This document shows positions 18,260 through 26,701 of a stretch of 39,092 nucleotides of DNA, piece after piece. A model generated the notes under the pieces. The model saw only the letters and a program-made list of their open reading frames with translations, searched no databases and was not told the DNA's origin. The stretch lies in assembly GCA_905198125.1 (NCBI GenBank), contig CAJKBH010000030.1, forward strand, positions 1-39,092. The letters are read 5' to 3'. The position numbers and the translations under genes are program-made. The DNA comes from an uncultured Porphyromonadaceae bacterium (lineage in GTDB: Bacteria; Bacteroidota; Bacteroidia; Bacteroidales; Muribaculaceae). Numbering within the stretch: position 1 is the stretch's first letter; each line of letters starts with the position of its first letter.

Positions 18260-19462
18260 TCAATCAAAAACGGAATCCCAGTCCTTCCATACAGGCTGGT
18301 ATCCGCCGGCGGCGATAGCCTCGATTACCTCGGTCGGAGTGCGTTCGTCCGACACTTCGAACTGCTCAAGAGCCTCGGGCGTGCTGCAATATCCTCCGGG
18401 TTCCGTCTTGCTTCCCGCACTGAGCGAAGTCACACCTAACGGGAAGATATGATTACGGTACTCCGGTGCCTCGCGCGTGGAGAACGAGATGTCCACATCA
18501 TGGTCAAAGATTCGGAACGCACATGTCAGCTTCACCAATTCGCGGTCGGAGATGATGCTCTTGGGCTGATAACCGCTCTCGGACGGACGCATACGCGGAA
18601 AATTGACCGAATAGCGCGAACGCCAGTACTTCTTCTGAAGGTAGCGCAGATGCCGCGCCATCATCACCACGTCGGGCTGCCAGTCCTCGAGGCCGAGCAA
18701 TACGCCGAGACCTATCTTGTGCACTCCCGCGTCGCCCATGCGGTCATAACCGTTCAGACGCCATTCGTAGTGGCTTTTCATACCCCACGGATGATACTTC
18801 CTGTACGATTCCCTATGGTATGTCTCCTGAAAGCAGACCACGCCGTTCAGGCCGGAGTGTGTCAGGCGCTCGTATTGCGACGAACGAAGCGGCATCACCT
18901 CGATGGTCATGTTGTGGAAATAGGGACGGCACACCTGAAGCACGTTCTCCAGATAATCGACACCGCACTTAGAGGGCCATTCGCCAGTGACAATCAGTAT
19001 GTTCTCGAACGGACCGAGCTTCTTGATTGCCTTGCATTCCGCCTCTACCTGCTCCATGGTCAGGATGGTGCGGGGCATTTTGTTATCGAAGTTGAAACCG
19101 CAATACACGCACTTGTTGGTGCATGCATTGGTGACGTACATCGGGATATACAGCGACACGACGTTGCCGAACCGCTCACGGGTGAAATGACGGCTAAGCT
19201 GCGCCATTTCCTCCAGGTGCGCGTCGGCAGCGGGGGAGATCAGCACTGCGAATTCCTCAGGTGTCAGCTGCTTCACGTTACGCGCGGCCTTGGCCAGCAC
19301 ACGTCGCACGTCGGCGTCCGTAGCCTCGCGAACCATGCGGAACGTATCGTCCCAGTCATAGTCGCCGACCACATCGGCGAATCCATGACCGAATATGGCA
19401 TCGGGCGTCGGGTCGCTCGGAGCCTTGAATGAATCGATTTCTTTATCTGTCGTTACTGACAT
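18260..19462 (-). CDS. thiH: 2-iminoacetate synthase ThiH
   Basis: Radical-SAM enzyme that splits tyrosine to dehydroglycine (2-iminoacetate) and p-cresol for the thiazole half of thiamine. It is 400 aa. The [4Fe-4S] motif CTNKCVYC has Cys114, Cys118 and Cys121, and the next segment GFNFDNKMPRTIL is typical of ThiH. The core (MPLRSSQYERLTHSGLNGVVCFQETYH, split around residue 210) and the closing motifs are intact. Its ATG lies 21 bp after the thiC stop, so both are surely cotranscribed. The anaerobic ThiH route rather than glycine-oxidase ThiO fits an anaerobe. Confidence 0.96.
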   Translation of the reverse strand: MSVTTDKEIDSFKAPSDPTPDAIFGHGFADVVGDYDWDDTFRMVREATDADVRRVLAKAARNVKQLTPEEFAVLISPAADAHLEEMAQLSRHFTRERFGNVVSLYIPMYVTNACTNKCVYCGFNFDNKMPRTILTMEQVEAECKAIKKLGPFENILIVTGEWPSKCGVDYLENVLQVCRPYFHNMTIEVMPLRSSQYERLTHSGLNGVVCFQETYHRESYRKYHPWGMKSHYEWRLNGYDRMGDAGVHKIGLGVLLGLEDWQPDVVMMARHLRYLQKKYWRSRYSVNFPRMRPSESGYQPKSIISDRELVKLTCAFRIFDHDVDISFSTREAPEYRNHIFPLGVTSLSAGSKTEPGGYCSTPEALEQFEVSDERTPTEVIEAIAAGGYQPVWKDWDSVFD

Positions 19463-19483
19463 TTTCAGTTGTTTATAATCCTT

Positions 19484-21196
19484 TTATTGTTCGCATTTGT
19501 CGGCGATGTCCTGCGATATACGCATGGCGCAGAAGTTGGGGCCGCACATGGTGCAGAAACGGTCGTTGGCATCGGGAGCCTCACGGCGCGACTGCAGGTA
19601 ATATTCCTTGGCACGCTCCGGGTCGAGGCTCAGGTTGAACTGGTCTTTCCAGCGGAAGTCGTAACGGGCCTTTGAGAGTGCGTCGTCTCGAACCGTGGCA
19701 CCGGGGAATCCCTTGGCGATGTCGGCGGCGTGGGCGGCTATCTTGTAAGTCACCACGCCCTCTCGCACATCCGACAGCGTGGGAAGCGACAGGTGCTCCT
19801 TGGGCGTCACATAGCATATCATGGCAGTGCCAAGCGCCGAGATGATGGCGGCGCCAATAGCCGAGGTGATATGGTCGTATGCCGGAGCGATGTCGGTGGT
19901 AAGCGGGCCGAGCGTATAGAAGGGAGCCTCGTGACACGACTTGATCTCGCGGTCCATGTTCTCGGGAATCTTCTGCATGGGCACGTGTCCGGGACCTTCT
20001 ATCAGCACCTGTACGTCGTGCTCCCATGCCTTGGCGCAGAGTTCGCCAAGCACATCAAGCTCAAGGAACTGTGCGCGGTCGTTGGCGTCGTGGATGGAGC
20101 CGGGACGCATGCCGTCGCCGAGCGATACGGCTACATCGTATTTGTTAAGTATCTCGCAGATTTCGTCGAAGTGCTCGTACAGGAAGCTTTCCTGATTGTG
20201 CAGCACACACCACTGGGTCATGATGGAACCGCCGCGCGACACACAGCCTGTGAGGCGCTCGCCCACCAGTGCGGCATGCTCCTTAAGCACTCCGGCATGA
20301 ATGGTGAAGTAGTCCACGCCCTGCTCGGCCTGCTCGATGAGGGTGTCGCGGTATATCTCCCATGTCAGTTTGCTGACATCGCCATTCACCTTCTCAAGAG
20401 CCTGATAGATAGGTACGGTGCCCATCGGTACGGGACAGTTGCGGATAATCCATTCGCGGGTCTCGTGGATATTGTCACCGGTGCTGAGATCCATCAGCGT
20501 GTCGCCGCCCCAATAGCAGCTCCATACGGCTTTGGCCACTTCCTCCTCGATTCCCGACGAAAGGGCGGAGTTACCGATGTTGGTGTTCAGCTTGCAGCTG
20601 AACTTGCGACCGATTATCATAGGCTCGGCCTCCGGGTGGTTGATATTGGAGGAGATTACGGCGCGGCCTGCGGCCACTTCCTGACGCACGAATTCAGGCG
20701 TGATGTAGCTCCTGATGCCACGGGCCTCGTTGTCAAGGTTCTCGCGGATAGCCACATACTCCATTTCGGGAGTGATGATGCCTTTGCGTGCATAGTGCAT
20801 CTGTGTGACACGGTGTCCTGCCTTGGCACGACGCGGCTTGTGGCTGACGGGGAAGCGGATGGCGTCCAGGCTCCTGTCGTCGCGGCGCATGCGGCCGTAC
20901 TGGCTGGTGATGTCGTCAAGTTCCTCTGTGTCGTTACGGTCGAGCACCCATTGTATGCGCTCGCGGGGAAGGCCCTTGTTGATGTCGGTCTTGATGTCCG
21001 GGTCGGTGTAGGGACCCGATGTGTCGTAGACCGTGATATCCTCGTTGGGATATTCCACACGCTTGCCGTTCTCTATCTTTACTGTGGGGTACTGATGGAT
21101 CTTGCGCATGCCCACGCGGATGTCGGGGCGTGATCCCTGTACGTATATTTTCTCCGACTTAGGGTAGGAGGAGACGTCGATGTTTTCGATTTTCAT
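19484..21196 (-). CDS. thiC: Phosphomethylpyrimidine synthase ThiC
   Basis: Radical-SAM enzyme that rearranges aminoimidazole ribotide to HMP-phosphate, the pyrimidine half of thiamine. It is 570 aa. The core is well conserved (NINHPEAEPMIIGR, EGPGHVPMQ, YYTLG-type region as FYTLGPLTTDIAPAYDH). The cluster cysteines lie at the C-terminus: Cys548, Cys551 and Cys556 in FCTMCGPNFCAM. No TPP riboswitch is visible in the 139 bp before the start; an AT-rich inverted repeat is found there instead. It is followed directly by thiH. Confidence 0.98.
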   Translation of the reverse strand: MKIENIDVSSYPKSEKIYVQGSRPDIRVGMRKIHQYPTVKIENGKRVEYPNEDITVYDTSGPYTDPDIKTDINKGLPRERIQWVLDRNDTEELDDITSQYGRMRRDDRSLDAIRFPVSHKPRRAKAGHRVTQMHYARKGIITPEMEYVAIRENLDNEARGIRSYITPEFVRQEVAAGRAVISSNINHPEAEPMIIGRKFSCKLNTNIGNSALSSGIEEEVAKAVWSCYWGGDTLMDLSTGDNIHETREWIIRNCPVPMGTVPIYQALEKVNGDVSKLTWEIYRDTLIEQAEQGVDYFTIHAGVLKEHAALVGERLTGCVSRGGSIMTQWCVLHNQESFLYEHFDEICEILNKYDVAVSLGDGMRPGSIHDANDRAQFLELDVLGELCAKAWEHDVQVLIEGPGHVPMQKIPENMDREIKSCHEAPFYTLGPLTTDIAPAYDHITSAIGAAIISALGTAMICYVTPKEHLSLPTLSDVREGVVTYKIAAHAADIAKGFPGATVRDDALSKARYDFRWKDQFNLSLDPERAKEYYLQSRREAPDANDRFCTMCGPNFCAMRISQDIADKCEQ

Positions 21197-21212
21197 AGAA
21201 TGATATTAAGTA

Positions 21213-21313
21213 GTTTAAAAAGTTAATAAAGTTTAAAAGTTAAGATAATGGCATTGACATGAGTGCAAATATGGTAATCTCTTAACTTTATTAACTTATT
21301 TAACTTTATTAAC
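21213..21313. repeat. AT-rich inverted-repeat element between thiG and thiC
   Basis: The left arm (21213-21250, built of AGTTAATAAAGTT / AAAAGTTAAGATAATG) is matched in inverted orientation by the right arm (21278-21313, CTCTTAACTTTATTAAC twice over). The left arm closely resembles 30224-30260 downstream of the DEAD-box gene: both share GTTTAAAAAGTT and AAAGTTAAGATAATG. It may act as an attenuator or mRNA stabiliser between thiG and thiC. Confidence 0.6.
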
Positions 21314-21335
21314 TGCAATTATACTAAAATGCCGT

Positions 21336-22115
21336 TTATTCGTTGAAGAATGCGGTTAATGAGCTTGTGGCCTGAGCGCTGGATGATACTGCGCCGAGTC
21401 CGGCCAGGAATGCCTGACGTCCGGCGTGTACGGCCTCGGCGAATGCCTGAGCCATCATGACGGGGTCGCCGGAAACGGCAATCGCGGTGTTCACCAGCAC
21501 GGCATCAGCACCCATTTCCATAGCCTCGGCAGCATGTGAGGGAGCGCCGAGACCGGCGTCTACCACAACGGGAAGCTGCGACTGTTCGATGATGATTTCA
21601 AGCAAATCGCGTGTCACCAGGCCCTTGTTGGTGCCGATGGGAGCAGCAAGAGGCATCACGGCCGAAGCTCCGGCCTCCTCAAGAAGTTTGCACAGCACCG
21701 GATCTGCCTGAATGTAGGGGAGCACCACGAAGCCCTCCTTGGCCAGCTCGCGGGTGGCTTTCAGAGTCTCTATGGGATCCGGCATCAGATAACGGGGATC
21801 GGGGTGTATCTCAAGCTTGATGAAGTTGGTCTGGAATATCTCGCGGCTCATCTGTGCGGCCAGTATGGCCTCGTCGGCCGTACGCACGCCCGAAGTGTTG
21901 GGCAGAAGCTGGACATGCTCGCGGTTAATGTGGGTCATCATCTCGTCCGTGGCCTCGTTCATCATGTTGATGCGCTTCATGGCCACTGTAATCATCTGAG
22001 AGCCTGAAGCCTTGACGGCCTCAAGCATTACGTCCGGCGACGAAAACTTGCCGGTTCCCACAAACAGACGCGACGTGAACTCGCGTCCCCCTATGGTCAA
22101 TATATCATTATTCAT
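21336..22115 (-). CDS. thiG: Thiazole synthase ThiG
   Basis: TIM-barrel enzyme joining deoxyxylulose 5-phosphate, the ThiS thiocarboxylate sulfur and dehydroglycine into the thiamine thiazole. It is 259 aa from MNNDILTIGG. The frame is open to 22142, but the family start and the promoter at 22160 favour the inner ATG. The Schiff-base Lys100 (FIKLEIHPD) is present, with KRIN near 47, PNTSGVRTADEA near 72 and the phosphate-binding VDAGLGAPSHAAEAMEMGADAVL region (positions about 183-205). Partners thiS, thiF and thiE are absent from this window, so they must lie elsewhere. Confidence 0.96.
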   Translation of the reverse strand: MNNDILTIGGREFTSRLFVGTGKFSSPDVMLEAVKASGSQMITVAMKRINMMNEATDEMMTHINREHVQLLPNTSGVRTADEAILAAQMSREIFQTNFIKLEIHPDPRYLMPDPIETLKATRELAKEGFVVLPYIQADPVLCKLLEEAGASAVMPLAAPIGTNKGLVTRDLLEIIIEQSQLPVVVDAGLGAPSHAAEAMEMGADAVLVNTAIAVSGDPVMMAQAFAEAVHAGRQAFLAGLGAVSSSAQATSSLTAFFNE

Positions 22116-22159
22116 TTCCAAATAATATCTTTCAATAATCATTTATTCAGTCGTAGGTT

Positions 22160-22168
22160 GCAAAGATA
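22160..22168 (-). promoter_or_regulatory. -7 element of the thiG promoter
   Basis: TATCTTTGC on the minus strand fits TAnnTTTGC. The start point would fall near 22154, about 38 nt before the inner thiG ATG at 22115. The -33 element is weak. Confidence 0.4.
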
Positions 22169-22223
22169 CTAAAATATCGGTAAATGACGAAATAAATATT
22201 GACAGCGCATGTCGGGGAATCGT

Positions 22224-22256
22224 CATGGTTACGCATGGTTACGCATGGTTACGCAT
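22224..22256. repeat. Three tandem copies of CATGGTTACG
   Basis: Perfect 10-bp units at 22224-22233, 22234-22243 and 22244-22253, followed by a partial CAT. They are located between the end of feoB and the thiG promoter. An 8-bp-stem hairpin (22257-22281, ATTCTGAC/GTCAGAAT) adjoins them and overlaps the feoB stop codon. Confidence 0.85.
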
Positions 22257-22274
22257 ATTCTGACTCCACCTATG

Positions 22275-24722
22275 TCAGAATAACAAAGCTATGCGATACA
22301 CTAAAAATGCCATGCACCATGCCAGAACGGTATTGTACACCAATGAGAACAGACCGTATTCCCAACTGCCGGATTCTCGGATTATCGCGCTCATGGCGGC
22401 AATGCAGGGGAAATACAGCAGTACGAACACCATGAATGCCAATGCCGAAGCAGGTGTGAACGGCGTCTGACCGGTAATCGGCGACGGCGTGCAGAGCCGT
22501 TGACTCAAAGCCTCGGCATCATCATCGCCTACATACAGCACACCAAGCGTGGATACCACAACTTCCTTGGCGGCGATACCGGCTAACAGCGAGACGCACG
22601 ATTTCCAACCCTGGTCCATCGGGCGCATCACCGGTTCGATAAACTTGCCGACATGACCCAGAATGGAGTGGCTTTGCTGATATTCGTTCAGTACGATGGC
22701 GTCTATCTGCTCCTGATTCATGGATTGAAGCGAAGCCGCCGGCATCTCGGTCTTGACCTGTGCTGTGAATTCCGCAGGGACATCCTCAGCCTTATATCGC
22801 GGGAAGTAGGAGAGCGCCCAGATTATGATGGACGCCACAAGAATAAGGCCTCCCATCTTCTTCAGATACTGCTCGGCCTTGGCCCACATATTGCGCATGG
22901 TGGCTTTGGCGGTAGGCATTCGGTAAGGGGGAAGCTCCATTACAAACGGAGTCTCGTCGGCCTTGAACCAGAACTTGCGCAATAGTTTGGCCGTGATTAC
23001 AGCCACCGCAATGCCGAGCAGGTAAAGCCCGAAGAACACCCATGCCCCGTGATGCGGGAAGAAAGCACCGACCAGCAGCACATATATCGGGATACGGGCC
23101 GAACAGCTCATGAAAGGATTGATGAGTATGGTGATAAGCCGGCTCGATTTGCTTTCGATGATGCGGGTGGACATGATGGCAGGTACGTTGCATCCGAAGC
23201 CCATCACCAATGGAATGAACGACTTGCCGTGCAATCCCATGCGGTGCATCAGCTTGTCCATGATGAACGCCACCCGCGCCATATATCCTGAATCCTCCAT
23301 AAACGAGATGAAGGCATAGAGTATCAATATGTTGGGCAGGAACACTATGACTCCGCCTACACCGCCTATGACACCGTCGAGCAGCAGATCCTTGAGCGGC
23401 CCTTCCTGCATGTATCTGCCTACCAAAGACGATATCCACGACACCAGGCTTTCAATCCATTCCATAGGATAGGAACCAAGTTCGAAAGTACACCAGAACA
23501 TGAGCCACATAACCAGCAGGAAGATGGGGAATCCGAACAGTTTGTTGGTGACGAAGGCGTCGATAATCTTTGTGGCTTTCTCCTCGTGAGCCACATTGCC
23601 CTCCAGGGTTTCCTGCAAGGCTCCCTGCACGAAGCCATACTTCTCTGCTGACACGGCCTCGGTTATATCCTCGTTCGCGTCTTTGTGAAGGGTGTCGTTG
23701 AGCTGTTCGCGCACCTTGACCCATTTGGGATAATCGGGGTTGGATTTCAGCGTGGCTTCAATTTCGGGATCACCTTCCAGAAACTTGATGGCTATGAAGC
23801 GGGGCGAGAAATGCTCGGTGACTGTGTGATCCTGCTTGAAATCGTGGTTAAGGGTCTTGACAGCCGCTTCAATCGAAGGACCGAGCGGCACGTGAATGTG
23901 CCGGACGTCGGAGTTCTTCATCTCATAGACGTCGATGACAGTGTCAAGCAGCTTTTCGACACCCCAGCCGGTCGATGCGATGGTGGGTACGATAGGCACG
24001 CCGAGCATCTTGCCGAGGGCCTCGTAGTCCAGCTTGGCGTCCGAACGCTTCAGCTCGTCGTACATGTTCAGGTCAATCACCATCGAGCGGTTCATGTCTA
24101 TCAGCTCTGTGGTGAGATACATGTTACGCTCCAGGTTGGAGGCCACCACCACGTTGACTATGACATCGGGCGTTTCCTCACGCAGATAGCGCATCACATA
24201 CAGTTCCTCGGGTGAATAAGCCGACAACGAATAAGTGCCGGGTAGGTCAACCACATTGAATACATATCCCTTGTAACGCATGGTGCCTTCCTTGGCACCG
24301 ACCGTGACGCCTGCGTAGTTGCCTACATGCTCGTGAGCACCGCTTACAAGATTGAACAGCGATGTCTTGCCGCAGTTGGGATTGCCTATCAGGGCGATGT
24401 TGATGATTTTGTCCTTGCGGGGAGTGGAGGCGATGTCAGTGCCTTCATGTTCAGGCTTGTCTTCAGGCTGTTCCGTATTGTCGACGTTGTCCCATTCGTC
24501 GACATCGCACACCTCAATCAGGTTTGCCTCCGCCCGGCGCAGAGACACCTCATAGTCCATCAACGAGAACTTGATGGGATCCTGCAACGGTGCGTTCAAC
24601 ACCATCGTGACCTTGCGGCCCTTGACAAACCCCATTTCCATGACGCGCTTGCGGAAGGCGCCATGACCCAATATCTTGATTATTATTCCTGACTGGCCCG
24701 CACGAAGATCGGAAAGTTTCAT
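22275..24722 (-). CDS. feoB: Fused FeoA-FeoB ferrous iron transporter
   Basis: GTP-gated inner-membrane Fe(II) uptake protein, 815 aa from the ATG chosen here. Residues 1-70 are a FeoA SH3-like domain (MKLSDLRAGQSG, GFVKGRKVTM), and a charged linker of about 35 residues follows. The G domain has G1 GNPNCGKTS (about 113-121), G3 DLPGTYS and G4 NMYD. The C-terminal half has eight or more membrane helices with two gate motifs (FGCNVPAI, SCSARIPIY). The start at 24722 has AGGAAAG before it and matches FeoA. ATG 24770 and TTG 24791 are alternatives. The FeoA-FeoB fusion is typical of Bacteroidetes. It is transcribed alone from the promoter at 24830. Confidence 0.97.
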   Translation of the reverse strand: MKLSDLRAGQSGIIIKILGHGAFRKRVMEMGFVKGRKVTMVLNAPLQDPIKFSLMDYEVSLRRAEANLIEVCDVDEWDNVDNTEQPEDKPEHEGTDIASTPRKDKIINIALIGNPNCGKTSLFNLVSGAHEHVGNYAGVTVGAKEGTMRYKGYVFNVVDLPGTYSLSAYSPEELYVMRYLREETPDVIVNVVVASNLERNMYLTTELIDMNRSMVIDLNMYDELKRSDAKLDYEALGKMLGVPIVPTIASTGWGVEKLLDTVIDVYEMKNSDVRHIHVPLGPSIEAAVKTLNHDFKQDHTVTEHFSPRFIAIKFLEGDPEIEATLKSNPDYPKWVKVREQLNDTLHKDANEDITEAVSAEKYGFVQGALQETLEGNVAHEEKATKIIDAFVTNKLFGFPIFLLVMWLMFWCTFELGSYPMEWIESLVSWISSLVGRYMQEGPLKDLLLDGVIGGVGGVIVFLPNILILYAFISFMEDSGYMARVAFIMDKLMHRMGLHGKSFIPLVMGFGCNVPAIMSTRIIESKSSRLITILINPFMSCSARIPIYVLLVGAFFPHHGAWVFFGLYLLGIAVAVITAKLLRKFWFKADETPFVMELPPYRMPTAKATMRNMWAKAEQYLKKMGGLILVASIIIWALSYFPRYKAEDVPAEFTAQVKTEMPAASLQSMNQEQIDAIVLNEYQQSHSILGHVGKFIEPVMRPMDQGWKSCVSLLAGIAAKEVVVSTLGVLYVGDDDAEALSQRLCTPSPITGQTPFTPASALAFMVFVLLYFPCIAAMSAIIRESGSWEYGLFSLVYNTVLAWCMAFLVYRIALLF

Positions 24723-24829
24723 CGCTTTCCTGCACGTCGGTGCCTCCTGTAACCTTGACTGTGAATCCATTGTAACCGCGTTCTTATGCAACCATAATGC
24801 GCATACAGCGCCTCAGGGCATTTTATCAT

Positions 24830-24861
24830 GCAAAAATACCCAAAATTTCAACATTTGTCAA
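24830..24861 (-). promoter_or_regulatory. feoB promoter
   Basis: TTG (24859-24861), 20 nt, TATTTTTGC (24830-24838) on the minus strand. The start point near 24824 leaves a leader of about 100 nt before the chosen ATG. No obvious Fur-box palindrome was seen. Confidence 0.5.
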
Positions 24862-24905
24862 GACAGTATTGTTTGTTTACTCACTTTTGAGTATATGAAC
24901 TCTTG

Positions 24906-25631
24906 TCAGATTTTGCCGAATATCGCTTTCAGACGCAAGGTGATGACGCCGAAGATGGCCTCTCCGAAGATGGATGAATTCATCTTGCTGGTGCCTAAAC
25001 GGCGATTTACGAAAATGATAGGCACCTCCACGATCCTGAACTTGCGGCGGTATGCGCGGAATTTCATCTCTATCTGGAAAGCGTAACCCTTGAACTGGAT
25101 CTTGTCGAGGTCAAGCGCCTCAAGGACAGAGCGGCGGTAGCATACGAATCCTGCCGTGGCGTCACGCAGTTTCATGCGGGTTACGGTACGCACGTACATA
25201 GAAGCGAAATAGGACATCAGTACGCGCCCCATGGGCCAGTTCACCACATTTACGCCCGACACATAGCGTGAGCCGATAGCCATGTCGGCGCCACGGTCCT
25301 TGCATTCGTGATACAGCCGGGTAAGGTCGTCGGGGTTATGCGAGAAGTCGGCATCCATTTCGATGACATACTCATAGCCGCGTTTCAACGCCCATTTGAA
25401 TCCGTGGATGTAGGCTGTGCCGAGTCCCAGCTTCCCTTCGCGGGTCTCCATGAACACACGGCCGGGATATTGCTGCATCTTGCTGCGCACGGCATCCTGC
25501 GTGCCGTCGGGCGACGCGTCGTCAATCACCAACACGTTGAAGCCGTCAGGCTTATCCATGACAGCGTCGATGATGTTCGAGATATTCTCTATTTCGTTAT
25601 ACGTGGGTATAATTACAAGTACGTCACTCAT
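24906..25631 (-). CDS. Polyprenol monophosphomannose synthase-like glycosyltransferase (GT2)
   Basis: GT2-family, dolichyl-phosphate-mannose-synthase-like protein of 241 aa. It is expected to move a sugar (probably mannose) from a nucleotide sugar to polyprenyl phosphate at the inner membrane face. Visible motifs are VIIPTYNEIENI at the N-terminus, VIDDASPDGT, the metal-binding EMDADFSHNP and the LRDATAGFVCYRR / FKGYAFQIEMK acceptor region, ending RRLGTSKMNSSIFGEAI. No C-terminal membrane domain is present, so it is the short soluble class. A -7 element (TAAATTTGC, 25659-25667) stands before it. Confidence 0.93.
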   Translation of the reverse strand: MSDVLVIIPTYNEIENISNIIDAVMDKPDGFNVLVIDDASPDGTQDAVRSKMQQYPGRVFMETREGKLGLGTAYIHGFKWALKRGYEYVIEMDADFSHNPDDLTRLYHECKDRGADMAIGSRYVSGVNVVNWPMGRVLMSYFASMYVRTVTRMKLRDATAGFVCYRRSVLEALDLDKIQFKGYAFQIEMKFRAYRRKFRIVEVPIIFVNRRLGTSKMNSSIFGEAIFGVITLRLKAIFGKI

Positions 25632-25658
25632 TGCAGCAAATATTTGCGGATATTTGTT

Positions 25659-25667
25659 GCAAATTTA
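25659..25667 (-). promoter_or_regulatory. -7 element of the glycosyltransferase gene
   Basis: TAAATTTGC on the minus strand, 27 bp before the start codon, within a short region where GCAAATATTTGC forms a 12-bp palindrome (25636-25647). The -33 element is poor. Confidence 0.35.
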
Positions 25668-25744
25668 GAAAAAATTACGAAACAATCAGCTTCCGGTCGG
25701 CGTTTTTTTCCAAAATTGTAATAAAAATAGACTTTTGTGTAATA

Positions 25745-26656
25745 TTACAGGGGAAGAAGGAACTTGCGGACCATCATCACAGGATGGTAAGACTCCTTGC
25801 TGCGCCGCAGAGACTCATCGCCGGCGTCGTCCTCGCGGTTGACATATCCGGCGCCACGTCGCTCGGCTTCCCGGGCCATAGCTGACGCCAAGGCCTGATA
25901 TATTCCGCGATATGCGATGTTGCCCTTCTCGACATGTGCGAAGAACATGTCGCCTATCACCTCGCCGTATGCGAATCCAATCAGTTCTCCGCCGATACGC
26001 ACGGTGATGCCGAACAGGTTGTTTCTTCCCAATACCGGCAACATGTCGGTGCAGTGCGAGTTTTCGTAGCTGAACTGCGTGCTGTCCTCGTGCATTTTGC
26101 CGAACGTCTGCGCGAATATACAGATATCGGGGAAATCATCGGCTGTGATGGGGCTTATCTTTGCGTCCGGATAATGATTGCGGAAGAAGTTGAGGTGATT
26201 GCGCTTCTTCTCCATCTTCCGCCCCTCAAAGTGCGTGAACTGACGTATGTCGTAGCAATAATCGTCCCAATGCGGCATCCGGATGGCGCAGGACGGAATG
26301 TCGGCATGTTGCGGTATGTCGAGCCATTCGGGACTGTATCCAACCATGGCGGCGTTACGTTGGCCCGCATCGTCGCGTACGGTCTTCATGATGATGTCGG
26401 GATCCATCGGCCCGGTCGGCATATAATATATCAACAGGCCGGTGACAGGATCGAGACCTCGGATGAACAGTGTGTCATCCAAAATGGCGATATGATAATC
26501 ATAGTAATCGCGCCACATCATCAATCCGGTCAGTGAATAATCACAGCTGGGAGACGGGTAACGGGAAAACAATGAGCATATCTCGTCGATATCCTCGAAT
26601 TCGACAGGTCGGAACTCAGTTTCCACCCGGGGTATGCCAAATAACAGAGTGTTCAT
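25745..26656 (-). CDS. DUF2156 (phosphatidylglycerol lysyltransferase C-terminal-like) protein
   Basis: 303-aa cytoplasmic protein resembling the GNAT-fold DUF2156 domain, which forms the catalytic end of MprF-type aminoacyl-phosphatidylglycerol synthases. Here it stands without the membrane flippase part. Characteristic segments are SCDYSLTGLMMWRDYYDYHIAI near the N-terminus, KMEKKRNHLNFFR in the middle, and FAYGEVIGDMFFAHVEKGN with YVNREDDAGDESLRRSK near the end. It could acylate a lipid, peptide or tRNA-linked substrate; none is shown by the sequence. The methyltransferase gene upstream ends 45 bp before its start. Confidence 0.85.
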   Translation of the reverse strand: MNTLLFGIPRVETEFRPVEFEDIDEICSLFSRYPSPSCDYSLTGLMMWRDYYDYHIAILDDTLFIRGLDPVTGLLIYYMPTGPMDPDIIMKTVRDDAGQRNAAMVGYSPEWLDIPQHADIPSCAIRMPHWDDYCYDIRQFTHFEGRKMEKKRNHLNFFRNHYPDAKISPITADDFPDICIFAQTFGKMHEDSTQFSYENSHCTDMLPVLGRNNLFGITVRIGGELIGFAYGEVIGDMFFAHVEKGNIAYRGIYQALASAMAREAERRGAGYVNREDDAGDESLRRSKESYHPVMMVRKFLLPL

Positions 26657-26701
26657 AGTAAAACCGTAATAACACTACAACACGCCGGGACATCGCAAGG
26701 T

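Noticed and set aside
18449..21133. Long plus-strand ORFs of 327 and 467 codons opposite thiH and thiC
   Set aside because: They mirror strongly conserved enzymes on the minus strand; no promoter or recognisable domain.
21197..21335. TPP riboswitch before thiC
   Set aside because: The region is an AT-rich inverted repeat; no aptamer core motif was found.
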